From: Aselliscus stoliczkanus
Taxonomy: Eukaryota > Chordata > Mammalia > Chiroptera > Hipposideridae
NCBI GenBank assembly: GCA_033961575.1
Contig: CM066738.1
Location: forward strand, 101,643,478 to 101,707,477
Direction: 5' to 3'
Length of the DNA stretch: 64,000 nt
A program made the translations under genes and the position numbers. Numbering within the stretch: position 1 is the stretch's first letter; every line of letters begins with the position of its first letter. The notes under the pieces were generated by a model. The model saw only the letters and a list, made by a program, of their open reading frames with translations, was not told the origin of the DNA and searched no databases. Positions 45,656 through 58,476 of the stretch are shown piece by piece.

Positions 45656-46723
45656 GAAAGGCTTGAGATGAGGACTTCGTTAAAATACTGAAGAGCATCT
45701 AAAGGAACCAGGTGCACTCAAAATGCTTTAGTTTCAGAGAAGATATGTAATTTGGAAGTAACACTAGTTTTTATACAAAGCAATGTTAAATGATGTAGGT
45801 ATTTCTGATGAAACAGCCTTGTAGCCCTATAGGAAAAACTTGCAGCTCATAGCCCAAGGAACCATTCCACAAGATATAATAGTGAGTTGAAACGTAATAT
45901 AAACAGAAAACAAATAATTAAATATATTTGAACTCTATCTTGACACCAGCAAAGAGGACCCCACCCACCCAGTTACCTTAATCATTTATGAAGTAATCCC
46001 CCAAACTGATTTTTCCCCTTCAGCCCACCTCCTATTTCAAAAGGGGTGCTCAGACATTTATATTTCATTTTAAATAACCTTTTGGAAGCTGTATTCTCAA
46101 CTGAGGGAATAATCTTTTCACTGGCCTTGCTTCTTTAGCATTGTTCTATTTCTATACATCATTTAGTGAGTGAAATTTTCCAAAGTGGCTATGGATTCCC
46201 AGGACACAATAGGACAGGAGGCCCACTCAGCAGCTGCAGGGAACTGGCCAGCTGTCCTGCCATTTGGGTAAATGAATTTTGAGTCCTTATCCTCTCAGAA
46301 ACCAATAGCTCTTGGATATGCAGCTTTCCCTTTCATTTTTAAATTCCCTCCTAAGATTGTTCCGTCTTTCCACTTGGCTTTGCCCACTTCTACACAAATA
46401 TGGGCTGAAAACTGTCATTAAGTTCAGCATTGAAAGGAAAATAGCAACACATGAAGCCTGAGAGAGACTTGTGTGATCTTTATGAGAGGCAAGCCTTTTC
46501 TTTCATTCGATTAATACCCATGGAGTACCTTTATGGAAGGAGTGAATGTGTGCAGTTGCTAGGTAAATGAAGTAATACTAGGAAAACTAGCTAAGGCCAG
46601 TTATTTTAAGCCAGTATGTTCCTAATTCATATGACTGCTTTTTGGGAGTAAAACTGTTGACATATTGAAATAGTGCTGTACAGACCTTGTTTTGGTGAAT
46701 CAATGACTTAGATATTTCCGGGT
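45656..46723. other. Unique sequence, nothing recognised
   Basis: About 1.1 kb with no supported feature. Confidence 0.5.
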
Positions 46724-46735
46724 TACATTAACTTT

Positions 46736-46863
46736 TTTTTTTTTTTTTTTTAGCTGAGTCATGTGGCAGCTCAGCTCAGGCTGGGAATCGAACCGGCGAC
46801 CCTGTTGCTCAGAGTTGCACTCTTTAGTGAGCTCTTAACCAACTGAACCACTTGGCTGGCCCC
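46736..46863 (-). repeat. SINE type C
   Basis: In reverse: gggccagccaagtggttcag, ttggttaagagctcactaaa, tctgagcaacagggtcgccg, gttcgattcccagcctgagc, then a short body and poly-A. A perfect 12-bp duplication tacattaacttt is at 46724-46735 and 46864-46875. Confidence 0.95.
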
Positions 46864-46875
46864 TACATTAACTTT

Positions 46876-48023
46876 CAATATCTCTATATATCTCTTTCTT
46901 TATCTCTATATTCTCTGTCTCTGTCTCCATCTATCTATATCTCCTACATAAGCATCGAGGCATGGGACTTTTTTTTTATTTAAACATAATATGAATTCCA
47001 ACATAGTTACTGAATGCTGAAATAAAACAAAATGCCAAGACTGTGGCATTTTTCCTATTTGTAAAGACAACAAGTTGAGTAAAGTAAAAGTCATTCTTAG
47101 GCAGGTAAAGGCTTGCCATATGTGCCATCAATGTATTCTTCCTGAAAAATTCATTCCACTTTTCATTTCAGATTTATGAGGGCTTAATCACATAAATTAT
47201 TCAAGAAAGGGGAAATTGTTGTGTAAGTGCAGTGTCGGTAAGAATTGAAAACAATTACACAGAACTGGGTCTAAATTATTATTGCAATTACAGTTATAAA
47301 AGAATGCAACAATTAAAAAGTAAGACTTAAATTATGAGATATAATGAAGAAAAACTCCAGGTTATATAAATTGAAAGCAGGAAGTTGTGAAAATGGAAGT
47401 GCCAGGGAAATATAATAAAAACGTGCTAATACGCATATATACACATGGAATTAGAACAGAGTGAAGTGGAGACATTAAGTAGTTATTTCTAGGACTGAGA
47501 CTAGGAGTGATTTCTTTTTCTTCTTTAAAATTTGTTGCATTTTAATCATACTTGACGCCAAATTTATATTACTTCAATGATTACAAAGGACATAGATATA
47601 CATATATATTTTTAAGAATTAAGGACAATAAATTTTGGTACTATATCGAATCTTAAAAATTTTCATACACTTTAAGCTGGTAATTTCACTTTAAAAAAAT
47701 CTGTTCTAATGATTACATCTGAAGCATGGGCAGAGAATATAAAAGAAAGTTTATTTCATCTTTTTAAATGAAGATATAAGTTATACAAAATGTCTAAAAC
47801 TAGCCTGATTACATTTCACTATTTTATTGGCTAAATTTGTGGTGGAATTTTGAGGAAAGTATCCTTGCAGATTAATTTTTTTTATGCTTTTCTTCCCATT
47901 GTTAGTGACAGTAATACATGTCCATTGAGGAAACTTACAAAAAAATCATAAAAGCACAAAGACATGTCAACACAAGCACAGCCAAGTATACTTCAGTGTG
48001 GTTAGGTACTGTGCATATGCTGC
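46876..48023. other. Unique sequence with a degenerate TCTATA-rich run
   Basis: A low-complexity (TCTNTA)n-like stretch lies at about 46878-46945. The remainder is AT-rich and unrecognised. Confidence 0.5.
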
Positions 48024-48035
48024 GAGACATTTTTC

Positions 48036-48230
48036 TTTTTTTAAATAAACCTTCTTAAAAATTTTATTGGGGAACAGCCATGGTCATTGGTTACACATTG
48101 TTTTCATGCTACAATGGCAGAGTTGACTCTTTTAAGGAGGGCGCAGCTCACAGTGGACCATGCAGGGATTGAACCGGCAACCTTGGTGTTATCAGCACCA
48201 AGCTCTAACCAACTGAGCTAACCTCACCCC
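48036..48230 (-). repeat. SINE type B, fullest copy
   Basis: In reverse: gttagctcagttggttagag, cttggtgctgataacaccaa, ggttgccggttcaatccctg, cactgtgagctgcgccctcc, then ttaaaagagtcaactctgcc, tgtgtaaccaatgaccatgg and gttccccaataaaattttta. Flanks gagacatttttc / gagatatgtttc form an imperfect duplication. This copy best shows the type B body and its AATAAA tail. Confidence 0.9.
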
Positions 48231-48242
48231 GAGATATGTTTC

Positions 48243-49269
48243 AAACGAGTGAGTCAGTGCACAAGAGAGTGGCTTCTGGCTGACTCATGGCTTTACTGAG
48301 CTCCTTATGGATTGAATTTATGGTATTTCAGTGAAAATTAACATTTAGCACTTCTTCTAATAACTATCATCTTACAAGCAGTTTCCATGAAAATTTGTGA
48401 TATAAATAGGCCTCCCCCTACAGCATATAAAGAGCTTATGAATGAGGAAATGAATATTTTACACCTCAGAGAATCTTGTATATAACAGCTTTGTGAGAAA
48501 GTGATGTTAAAATGGATAACATGGGAATTAGTACCACTGTGTCTTACCCATCCATTTTAAGGAACCATTATATAGCTGCGGATGACTCGTAAACTGTCTG
48601 AAGGCATCTATCACTTAGCGAACTGTGTAAATGAAATGTGGCACCAGCAATAATCAGGAAACTTGAGCGTGTCAGCGCCGCCTCCTGGCGGGAGGCAGGA
48701 CATGCTTCCCGGTACCAGATGAAAGCCCAGGAAACAGGAGTGGCAGGAAGGGGATGGAAGCCTGGAACAATCAAAGCCTTTGGCAAGGGGTTCCTAGGGA
48801 GAGAATTAAGGATGGGGGATCAAATTCAAATAAGGGCATGGCGATTCTCATCACTCCCAAGCCAGCATTCAATGTCTAAGGGGAAATCTGTTGGTTTGCT
48901 TAAGAAGGACAGCATGGGGACAAGATTGACAGTCAAAATACTAAATTCCTTTGAGGGATTCAGTCAGAAACTTACATCAGGGAGAGAACATAGCCTTTGG
49001 ATGAAGGACACTGGATGGAATATGTTAGTAATGACATGAAAAGATGTAACGCATGATCGTTCCAGCTTTCCAGAGATGTCTGCGGGGACACTTAATAAGA
49101 CATGAGTCCCTAGATAAAGGTCTCAACACCAGGTGTCAGTTTAGGCAACATCAGTGTGGAGGGAAGTTGCTGACACTCGCGATGAGCTGTCAAGAGCAGG
49201 CCAATTGAGGCAAGAAAAAATTAGAGCAATTTATCCTTACTTCTAACACCGCAACAAGCATAAACAGCC
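48243..49269. other. Unique sequence; 133-codon frame without known domain
   Basis: The plus-strand frame at 48638-49039 is not explained by a repeat, but I find no domain or signal in it and treat it as chance. Confidence 0.45.
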
Positions 49270-49430
49270 GGGAAGGTTTGTGAAAACGCAGATTGTTGGG
49301 CCCACCCCCAAGTTTTTAATTCCAGGGTGGAATGGGAATGGAGAATGGGCATTTCTAACAAATAGTTTTTCATAAAACAATACTGCTGTTGCTGGTCTGG
49401 GAACCTCACTTTGAGACCTACTACGTAGAT
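49270..49430 (+). mobile_element. MER5-type hAT MITE
   Basis: gtgaaaacgcagattgttgg, gcccacccccaagtttttaa and tgctggtctgggaacctcac, tttgagacct follow the MER5A pattern in the centre and 3' end. Confidence 0.7.
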
Positions 49431-49681
49431 GGGGCCATACAATGCAGGGAGCTGGGAGGAAAAAGCAAAGATAGCAGCCCGGAGTGGAAAGAGACAGGGT
49501 GACATGCAAGCATACTGGAGCTACTCTGGCAGACACCGCATTCTCGTTGGTATCTCTCGTAAAAACAGTGCACAGTGGAGGCTCTGCTTCAAGGACATGG
49601 AGCATCATCCCCACTTTTTAGGGTGGGCACTGCATAGCGGCTTCCTTCCAAAGGGTACAGTGTCGAAAGGGGGTGTCTTCA

Positions 49682-50028
49682 GCCATTCGGGCTGCTGGAA
49701 TGGAATACCATGGACGGGGTAGCTTATAAACAACAGACATTTCTTTCTCCCACTTCTGGAGGCTGGGAAATCCAAGTTCAAGGTTAGCTGATGGCACATT
49801 CAGAGTCTGCTGAGACCTTTCTGGATCAGAGACAGCTGTCTTTCTGTAATCTTACATGGAGAAAGGGACAATGAACCTCTCTGGGGTCTCTTTTATAAGG
49901 GCACTAATCCCATTTGTGAGGGCTCTGCCCTTCATGTCCTAATCACCTCCACTTCCTAATAGTAACCTGGGGTGTTAGGTTTTCAACATATAAATTTTGG
50001 GGGAGACACACACATTCAATCTAAAGTA
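49682..50028 (-). mobile_element. MaLR-type LTR, nearly full length
   Basis: In reverse MLT1/MST order: cattcgggctgctggaatgg, cccacttctggaggctggga, tcttttataagggcactaat, cctccacttcctaatagtaa and acacacattcaatctaaag. Confidence 0.82.
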
Positions 50029-50648
50029 GAGGGGGAGAAAAGAGTTACTCTACTGTGGAGAAACCTGATAAATAACTACTTTAGCCAGGGATTTTTGGTC
50101 AACATCATCAGTGAAAAGCCATGTTGATAGCATGTGGAAAGGCACAGGCCTTACCTGGCAGGTTGACATCCAAAATAGATTCTGAACACATGAGAGATGA
50201 GAGTGTGAGGAGGGCAATGAGAATCAAATGAGTTCAGTACCTTACCTTTCATGGGATCCTGGAGACCTTTCTCTAATCGCCTTGTGAGGAATAGTTGCGT
50301 GTCTACTGAACCACTGGTTTTTTGTTTGAAGATTTATAGATAATGTAAATCATGCAGTAGATGTGTGACCCACCCCAGGTAAAAAAGCAGGGCTTATCAG
50401 CACACACACTATACACCAATACCAATCCTTGTTTCGTGGCACCCTTTTTCTCATGTTTTCTTTGAATTTATGTAAGCCACATTTCATCTTCAAGCCAGTA
50501 ACTAACTAAATACATAAAATAATTGATTTGCCTCTCTATTTTCCTATTTTTCAAAATGTCCATTTAATAAGTACAACTGTTAAATATTTTTTTTTGATTT
50601 ATTTTTAAATATTCCATATGAAACAACTTTTGCAGGACCAACTGGTTC
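50029..50648. other. Unique sequence
   Basis: No supported feature. Confidence 0.5.
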
Positions 50649-50698
50649 TACAGCGGGTGCCAAAAAAATTTATACACATTTTAAGAAAGGAAAAAAAT

Positions 50699-51148
50699 GG
50701 CCGGCCGAGTGGCGCGCTGGTTAAGAACTGTCTTGGGATGCTGGCTCTGAGCAGCAAGGCCCTGGTTCAGATCCCACATATGAGGGCCAGTGATACTGCC
50801 CTCTACAGCTAACATGGTGAACAACAGCTCCACTTGGAGCTGGGCTGCTGTGAGTCTCTGGGACGGCATAGCTGCAGCTCCTGCTGCAGTGGGCTGCCAT
50901 AGGCTACGGTGAGTGGCCAGGAGCCAGCGTGAGCGGCTGGCAGCCAGTGTGAGCTGCCAAGAACCGCAGTGAGTGGCCGTCCAGAGGCCGGTGACCGATC
51001 TGCCTCACCCAGGCAGAGCACAGTGACGATACCAACATGGGGCAGTGAAGCAATTCCTCCACAACTAGACTGAAGAACAAAAGGACAGCAACTTGTCTGT
51101 TCCCTTTCCCTGATTCCCCAATGCTGTTCCCCTCCCCCAATTCCCCAA

Positions 51149-51184
<36 letters not shown>

Positions 51185-51631
51185 TTTTATTGGGGAATTG
51201 GTGGAGGGGAACAGCTGAAATCGGGGAAGGAACAGACAAGTTGCTGTCTTTTTGTTCTTCAGTTTAGTTGCGGAGGACGTTGCGTCACTGTTGGTATCGT
51301 CATTGCGCTCATCCCGGATGAGGCAGATCGGTCGCTGGCCTCTGGATGTCGCTCACCGCAGCTATTGGCAGCTCACGCTGGCTGCCAGCCGCTCACGCTG
51401 GCTGCGGGCCACTCACTGTAGCCTATGGCAGCCCACTGCAGCAGGGGCTGCAGCCCACACCATCACCGGGGCTCGCACAGCCCAGCTCCAGGTGGAGCTG
51501 TTGTTAGCTGTAGAGGGCAGTGTCACTGGCCCTCATGTGGGATCCGAACCGGGGCCGCTGGCATCCCAAAACCAGCGCTTAACCAATGCGCCACTCGGCC
51601 GGCCCCCCAATAAAATCTTTAAAAAAAAAAA
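50699..51631 (+). repeat. SINE type A, long copy, interrupted by an opposite SINE
   Basis: Head ggccggccgagtggcgcgct with the variant segment ggctctgagcagcaaggccc; body and tail run to ttccccaataaaat (51154). The tail resumes at 51605 with ccccaataaaatctttaaaa. It sits within an A-rich site in the MITE. Confidence 0.93.
51155..51604 (-). repeat. SINE type A, long copy inserted in another SINE's tail
   Basis: Complete minus-strand copy from poly-T (51155) to head (...cgccactcggccggcc). Its target duplication ccccaataaaat at 51143-51154 and 51605-51616 is the polyadenylation-signal region of the host SINE. The two SINEs together form an inverted repeat of about 450-bp arms. Confidence 0.95.
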
Positions 51632-51715
51632 ACTGCATTAAAATTGTAATAATATATACCCTTAATAAAAGATGAATACAAGTTATGTGTGTACATTATT
51701 TTGGCACCCCCAGTA

Positions 51716-53860
51716 TTTTATTTTTAGCAATCCAGGAGAGAGCACTTGCCTCAACACTGCTAGTTCCTTAAATTGCTATCTTATTTCTGCCTTTCCACCT
51801 CTCCGAAAATTCTTCAGAGGATTATTTTATTAATCACACAACTACATGTACTTTATTACTTTCATTCATAAAAAACATGAGTTCCCTGCTGTGGGGAGGA
51901 AAGACAGCTCTTATTTATGGACCAGATGGTTGAGCTGGGCCCAGTTCCATGTTCTTCATTTATTGGCTGGATTTTTTTTTTTTTAAAGGAAAGGAAAAGG
52001 AAATAGGACTCAGAGTGATTTGCCTAAGGGCACACGCCAAGCTAATGGCCAAGCTGGGACTAGAACACAAATGTTGGAGCTCAGATTGGAGCTCCGCATG
52101 TCAAAAGAAAAAACAAAACAAAACCATTATGAAGCGTTTGAACAATTTTAACAACAAAACAACTCCTCCCTGATCCCCTTTGGAACTACATGAAATGTAC
52201 CTAATGGTAACCCAATAACTGATGAGTTCCAAACAATTCAATAATAATATTAAGTGATTGAACATACTATTAACTGGAAAAAGAATGGTCTGGGCTAGAT
52301 AATCATAAACTAAGAGCCAATTCTTTTAGGGATTCCATGAGTTAGAGCTTTGGGAACATGCATTCACATTTTTTCCTTCTCTCCCCCTCTGTTTCCCTGT
52401 ACCCACCCTCTCTGCCACTCTCCCCCATTTCTCGTTCTCTTCTTCCTGTCTCTCTTCCCTCCCTAACTATGTCCACCTCCTTTCAAATCCATCTTCCATC
52501 TTGCATATTGCTTCAAGGTGATTTTCCCTGTGTATGCTATTCTGTTTTCCCAGAATGTTCTTGATTTTCCAAGGCTGAACTACCCTTTAGGAAGAAGATC
52601 AAACTAGAACAATTATTCCCCCATCATGACTCCCCCGCCTTACCTGCCCATGCCTGCCCTTTTGCCATTTTTGGGGAGTATTGTTCCCTAAATACCTTGT
52701 CGTAACAAAGACTGCTTTTGCCCAGAGAGTCTGTCTTATTCTTTTCTGAAACCTCACTGCGTATCCTGGCTCAGTGTGTGTTGGTTAAATAAATGAATAG
52801 TTAGTGAAGAAATTGCATTAACAGTTGATATGCAAACTTGAGTAAATAAACTATGGCAAATTTTGATTTCCAAGATTGCTTTTCTCTGCCATTTAACTTG
52901 ATTTTAGATATCAATCTCTGTGTTGTCATGGAATGCAGAGTAATTTTGAATATTGAGATTTAATATGCTTTAGTAGAAGCATGTTAAAGATAAAATTAAA
53001 CAAAAATGATGTTTTCTCTTCTAAATTACAGACCCGTCAGTCTTCTGCACTTCCTCTCACATCTGCAGTCTGGCTTTATTTTCAATAAACGGCAGGTCTG
53101 GGACTCCCAGTCTAATATCCTAGATGAGGAACAAACTGATTTTGGGCACCGATATTTTGCTATTAAAGTTTTTACTTGCTTTGTTTCATTTAATTGGGAG
53201 AAGTCCAGTTTCCAATTAATTTTAGAATTCATTGATTGCTGATTCTTTTAGACATTTATTATTGAAATACATTTAGAATTTATATTTAATTCTTTAGGAC
53301 TTATTGACCTTTAATTGCTAACCTAAAACCCTTCTATGTGCCTATCTTGATGACCCTGATTTGTATTCTGGGATGTATTTGCTCCGAAGTGCTTTTATGG
53401 CAACACTCCCATGATAACCAGAGTGAACAATTTTATTGAAGATAAAATTCCAGGACTAAGTGTTATAAACAGGGTTGTATCTTAGATCTTCTTATTTTTA
53501 AATTCATTTTCATAGCTCTGGGCAGTGTTTAGAAGAACTGAATGTATGGCCTCTTGCCGTATTACAGCAAATATTCATTCCCATAAGCTAAGCATTTTGA
53601 GTATTTAGAAAAGATTCAAGCAGCATGTTTAGGAATAGTTTACGTGTTCTCCAGTAGTCCATCTTAATTCACAGATGAAATGGCCTTTCATTTATGTAAG
53701 ACATCAGATAAAATTATTTGGTTTTAAAGCAACATATGAATTTTTCCTCCTAGATACCTGGTAGCTGAGCTAATGTACCTGGATTTCTTTCTATTTGATA
53801 GCATTGGAAGATAAGGCCAATCTTTATGTGAAAGTTACCTTTTTATGTGAAATAAACATA
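51716..53860. other. Mostly unique; MIR scrap at about 51990-52075
   Basis: cagagtgatttgcctaaggg, cacacgccaagctaatggcc and aagctgggactagaaca is a short MIR core/3' piece. A pyrimidine-rich but irregular stretch lies at 52365-52460. The remainder is AT-rich and unrecognised. Confidence 0.5.
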
Positions 53861-53861
53861 C

Positions 53862-54345
53862 TTAGTGGCTTAAAATCCCAACTATTTAATTATTTCTTAA
53901 GACCGTATGTTGGTTGGACTCTGCTGGACACTTCTTCCTTTCCTCCACATGTTGGCCAACACTGGAGTCTTCTCAGGGCTCTCCTGGGCTGGCCTCTCAA
54001 GGTGGATCACTCACCTGACTGCTAGTTGGCGCTGGCTGTTGACCTGAGCACCTTGCTTCTCCCCTGCAGCTTCTCTTTTGTGACTTGGTTTTGTAATAAC
54101 ATGGCAGTTCCATTCCAAGATGATGTAAATGGAAGGTGCCCATCTTCTGAAGGCCAGGACTAAGAAGGTTGCTTCCACTGCATTCCATTGGTCACAGCAT
54201 CCAATTATAAGGAAGACTTCTTTACAGGGACGGTGAAATCAACTCTTCTTCTCATGGTGGGAGTGGCACATATTTACATGGAAGGAAGGAATTGATGGTG
54301 GTTCTTTTTAGAGATGACCTACGATAAACCCTAGTAGAACTCCTG
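53862..54345 (-). mobile_element. Probable MLT1-class LTR, diverged
   Basis: cttagtggcttaaaatccca near the left edge, then tggtcacagcatccaattat towards the right, follow the reverse order of older MLT1-type LTRs. Divergence is high and the ends are uncertain. Confidence 0.5.
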
Positions 54346-54589
54346 GTTTCATGTTACCCGCTACTTAGTTTCATTCAAAACCTCATTGGTGCTGCTGTTA
54401 TTTATGGGAGCTGCTGAGTTAGACTGACCATTCTTCAATGGTGGGAATTAGTAAATGAGAATCTGAGAAGCTTCTGCATATGTAAACAAAATTTTGCACG
54501 TTTGTGATTTTTACTGGTCTGGGAGAAAAAAGCAGTAGTGTTTAGCAGTCAATTGCTTAGGCTCATGAGTCTCATACAATTTTCCTTTA

Positions 54590-54800
54590 AATCTAGGCTC
54601 TGCAACTTACTAGTTATGAGTACATCATTTTGGATGGCTTACTTAACCTCGCTAAGCTAATTTTTTGTTTATGAAATGAACATAATAACATATGTGTTTC
54701 ATAGATTGTTGTGAAGTATAAATGAGGTGATACATATAAATCTCTTGGCACAGGGCATGACACATAGTAAGGGCCCAATAAATATTTAATTACTTTTATC
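54590..54800 (+). repeat. MIR element
   Basis: taggctctgcaacttactag, ttacttaacctcgctaagct, tcatagattgttgtgaagta and ggcacagggcatgacacata, gtaagggcccaataaat match MIR core and flanking conserved blocks in order. Confidence 0.85.
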
Positions 54801-55934
54801 AGTATTATATTAAGTAGGTCAGTGAGTACCCAAAAGAGTAAAAGCATGGCCTTAAATTCTCTGGGCCAAACTCAATATTAAAATCGATCATTAGAAATCC
54901 ACATTCTTGGACTAAATTATTGCAGTCTCTGCTTGAAATACTTTCTTAAACTATAATAATATAGGATGCTTTCCTGTTGAATCAGGTATTTACATAAGAA
55001 AAGGGCAGGAAGAGAGTTCCTGTGTATTTCAACCTGACTTTTGGAAGTACCGTTTGCCATGTGGGTTATGGAATAAAGGACCTATTATAGGGATAAGACC
55101 TCACTGGCAAAAGCTCAGGAAATAGGTGTCCAAGAGGGAGTTAGACGGTTAAAGACAAGCCTCTAAGCAGTTTTTCTGAAGCACTGGGAGGACAAGGTAG
55201 AGATTAAAAAAGAACTCTGGGAAGCCAGGCAGGTCCAGCTGCTGGGATGGGAAGAGCTGGTGAAGCGGGGAGGAGGCTGTTACTTCCGTGTCTGGTGCTG
55301 GTTTGGGTGGCTGCTGATAAGCAGACTAACAGTTGGGAGGAAGAGATGAACTTGGAGTGAAGGAGAGTGGGGACAAGGTGGAATTCACTGACACCTTTGC
55401 TTTGTCTCACATCCAACCACAATGACCTTTGGGGGTCATGGCTATTACTTCACTCCCAGCAACCAAATCACATCAAATTTTCTTTTGGCTAAATCTCACT
55501 TGGAATCTTATGGTGAGGGTGGGAGAAGGTGGTTCTGGGACATTTGGATCTAGTTTTGCCAAGTAATAAGTACTACAGTACTTGACTTTATTTTTCCTCA
55601 TCATTTTAATGTACGCAGACATTCAGGTAGAGGAACTTCCTGTACCTAAGGCTTTGCCTGTGTCCTATACTTAGCTAGGCTAATTCATGGTAAGGAAATT
55701 GGATAATATGCAAATGAGAGTTATGGAACTCATCTTGTTTCCCTTGATTCTTTAATTCCAGGGAATTCAAATCAAATTTTGTGCCACCTAACAGTAACTA
55801 CTTTAAGAGCTCCCCTTTTTCAGTACTTTCATCTCCATTATTCCTCCTTGTAATATGGGTGTTATGTTTTAAATTTTATTTTGCATATTTATCTTATGAA
55901 TCATTATATATTTAAATATATGAACTAAAAAAAT
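54801..55934. other. Unique sequence, nothing recognised
   Basis: No supported feature in about 1.1 kb. Confidence 0.5.
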
Positions 55935-55943
55935 GTTTATATT

Positions 55944-56359
55944 GGGTTGGCCGAGTGGTGTGTTGGTTAGGAGTTGGCTTGGAACACCAGCTCTGAGCAG
56001 CAAGGCCCTATTTTGGATCCCACATGAAGGCTAGTGATGCTGCGCCCTCTACAGCTAAGATGGTGAACAACAGCACGACCTGGAGCTGGGCTGCCTTGAG
56101 TGGCTTGTGATGGCATAGGCTGCAGAGGAGAGGTTTCGTGAGCTGCTGTGAGCCACCGTGAGCAGCCTTCCAATGGCCAGAGAGCGACTGCCTCACCCAG
56201 GAAGAGAGCAATGATAATACCAACATGGGCCAGTGAAGCGACGTCCTCCACAACTAGACTGAAGAACAAAAGGACAGCAATTTCTTTGCTCCCCTACCCG
56301 GATTCCCCAACACTGTTTTCCCCCTCAATTCCCCAATAAAAAAATCTTAAAAAAAAAAA
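55944..56359 (+). repeat. SINE type A, long copy, variant head
   Basis: gggttggccgagtggtgtgt, the variant caccagctctgagcagcaag, ctacagctaagatggtgaac, and tail ttccccaataaaaaaatctt plus poly-A. The duplication gtttatatt is at 55935-55943 and 56360-56368. It is more diverged than the copy at 18713, so probably older. Confidence 0.93.
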
Positions 56360-56394
56360 GTTTATATTTTAAAATGCTTTACTTTTTATATTAG

Positions 56395-56745
56395 GTAACA
56401 CACTCACATCATTCAAATATCTGAATTACACAGTGAATACACAATGAGATGTATCCTTCTCACCCAGCCTCTACTTATTGAGTTCAAACTGTGCTCCCCC
56501 ATTTCTTGTTGCTCTTGCCAGAGATTTTTTTAGTGCCTATAGAAGAATACACATACTTTAAATGTGTATTATTTGTTTTGTATTTTAAAAATACATACAC
56601 ATTTATTTTATTCCTGCCTCTTTTGTACTCAAATGGTAGCATGTTAAGTACACTGCTCTGTATGATTTATTTTTCATATAACAAATAAGTATATAAATAA
56701 CCATGGGAGACCTTTCCATATAAATACATAAGAATTTTATCTTTC
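56395..56745 (-). mobile_element. Ancient L1-class fragment
   Basis: acacactcacatcattcaaa, tatccttctcacccagcctc, caaatggtagcatgttaagt, acactgctctgtatga and cctttccatataaataca follow an old LINE 3' segment common in mammals. Subfamily and even orientation are uncertain. Confidence 0.5.
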
Positions 56746-58460
56746 TTTGGAAGTAGGGTGAATACAAATCATAACTGTAAGACATAAGTTCAAAGTTCAA
56801 TCAAAACAATGTTTGTTTCATTTCTTGTGTTGGATGGTACATACTATCATTTTCCTTCTTAATCCTCACAATGAAATTGGTCATACCTTTTCTTCTGAAA
56901 TCACTGGTCGTTCATTTATTGCTTCAGGCTCATTCATCATTTCTCTGCTACAGTTCCTAAGTCAATCCTGAAATATGTAAGAATAATCTTCAAAAGTAAA
57001 TAGTCTCAAATGACTAAATCTGCTACAGGCACAGTTGTCAGTGAGCTTGGGGTAATCCTCAGAACGCAGGATGACTAGACTTTCTTTATATCAACCTGAC
57101 CATATTGCTCATTCTTGACTGAGATTCTGTCTCAGGCTCCCAATTTGTACTGTAGTTATTCCCCCTCTTTGGGGCTGGATTCCAGGCCCTGGTTAGCTCT
57201 GCCAATCATCTTCCTCAAGGATTGAACGTTTCCCGTAATTCTGTCTTCCTGGTTGTATACTAGAACCTGGTTCAAAATAGACGCTCCTGGAATTACATTG
57301 TTTACAATTTCTTTCCTCACATTTTGTCGTCATGTGGAAACTCTTGCAGCCACACCTCAGCTAGTTGATTAGACTCCCAGCATACTGCTAAATTAAATCT
57401 AAGTTCACCATTCCTCTGCCGATATTCTAGTTACACCGGTGATTAACACGGGGATTCTCCCTGAAACTCACTCAGGTTTCCTGCACTCAGTCCTCCAGAT
57501 CCAGTGACTTCACATTTCCCTTCTATCTTACTACTCCAGTCCCAGTGTACCAGGAAGCCAGGCATGGCTTATGACTCATTCAACTTTTAGTGTGTGCTAT
57601 GTTCATTATATTTACGGAGCAGGCAGTAGAAGTAATGTTATGGAATAATCTATTTGACTTACATTGGAGTTGAAGAAATTTAGAAAACACGTGATTTTTA
57701 CTAAAGTTGCAACCTCTAGGAAGTATTTCAAAGAAAAGTAAGGTTAGCATACAGGTGCTTTTCAGATCGCTGGCTAAATGAGTAGCAATCGTGGCTTTAA
57801 CTGTACTGGTGGACTCTTTCTGGGATTATAAAATTTTGAACATTACAGTTGGTTCATGTCTGACTACACTTTCAAAGTGATTCAGTCTATTTCACTTAAA
57901 TAACAGGTGAGCCATTACAGAAAAGAATGAACTGGACACTAAAGTGTCTATTAATCAATTCTTTTCTAAGTCTATCAAACATCTGACTTCATCTGGCAAC
58001 ATCTTACAAATAGAAACATTACAGTATACATTATTAATTGCAAATAAATACTATGTCTCGTAGACTTCTTTAAGTTTGTCATCTGTTTATTGCACAAGAA
58101 CAACTCCAATTGACAAAATATGTTGTATATTCACAGATAATATTAAATAGGGATTTATTCCACATGTAACTGAAAAACAGACCCCTAAAATCAGAGACAG
58201 TAAAAACTAAGGATTTCAGTTAAAATGAAATGACACATGACTTTATTCTCATATGCCACAGCATGCTCTATTAATTGTACAGGGACATGGAGGACAATGT
58301 ATGTTTTTATAGGCAAATTGGCCTTATTTATGATCCCCCCTCCAAGGTTTACTTAACTGTAATGAATAGGTTTTTTTAAATCACAAATGCCATTTATAGC
58401 AAACTGTTCCCTCTACTTATTCAACATATTTCCGTCTTTATGCCAGTCCAATAGAAAGAT
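56746..58460. other. Unique sequence, nothing recognised
   Basis: About 1.7 kb AT-rich with no repeat, gene or RNA that I can support. Confidence 0.5.
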
Positions 58461-58476
58461 GAAAGTGCTGTTTCTT

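Larger units (their letters stand above)
50651..51713. mobile_element. Tc1/mariner-type MITE hosting nested SINEs
   Basis: The left end cagcgggtgccaaaaaaatt and the right end attattttggcacccccag are inverted repeats, with TA at 50649-50650 and 51714-51715. Without the SINEs the element would be about 140 bp (50651-50698 plus about 51632-51713, which includes ctgcattaaaattgtaataa). The TA target and the GGTGCCAAAA-type terminus point to a non-autonomous Tc1/mariner element. Strand cannot be set. Confidence 0.75.

Noticed and set aside
45270..45698. Ser/Leu/Pro-rich and Arg/Glu/Gly-rich open frames on the two strands
   Set aside because: Both are translations of the polypyrimidine tract at 45468-45655.
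48638..49039. 133-codon plus-strand open frame
   Set aside because: No domain or initiation context that I can support; treated as chance.
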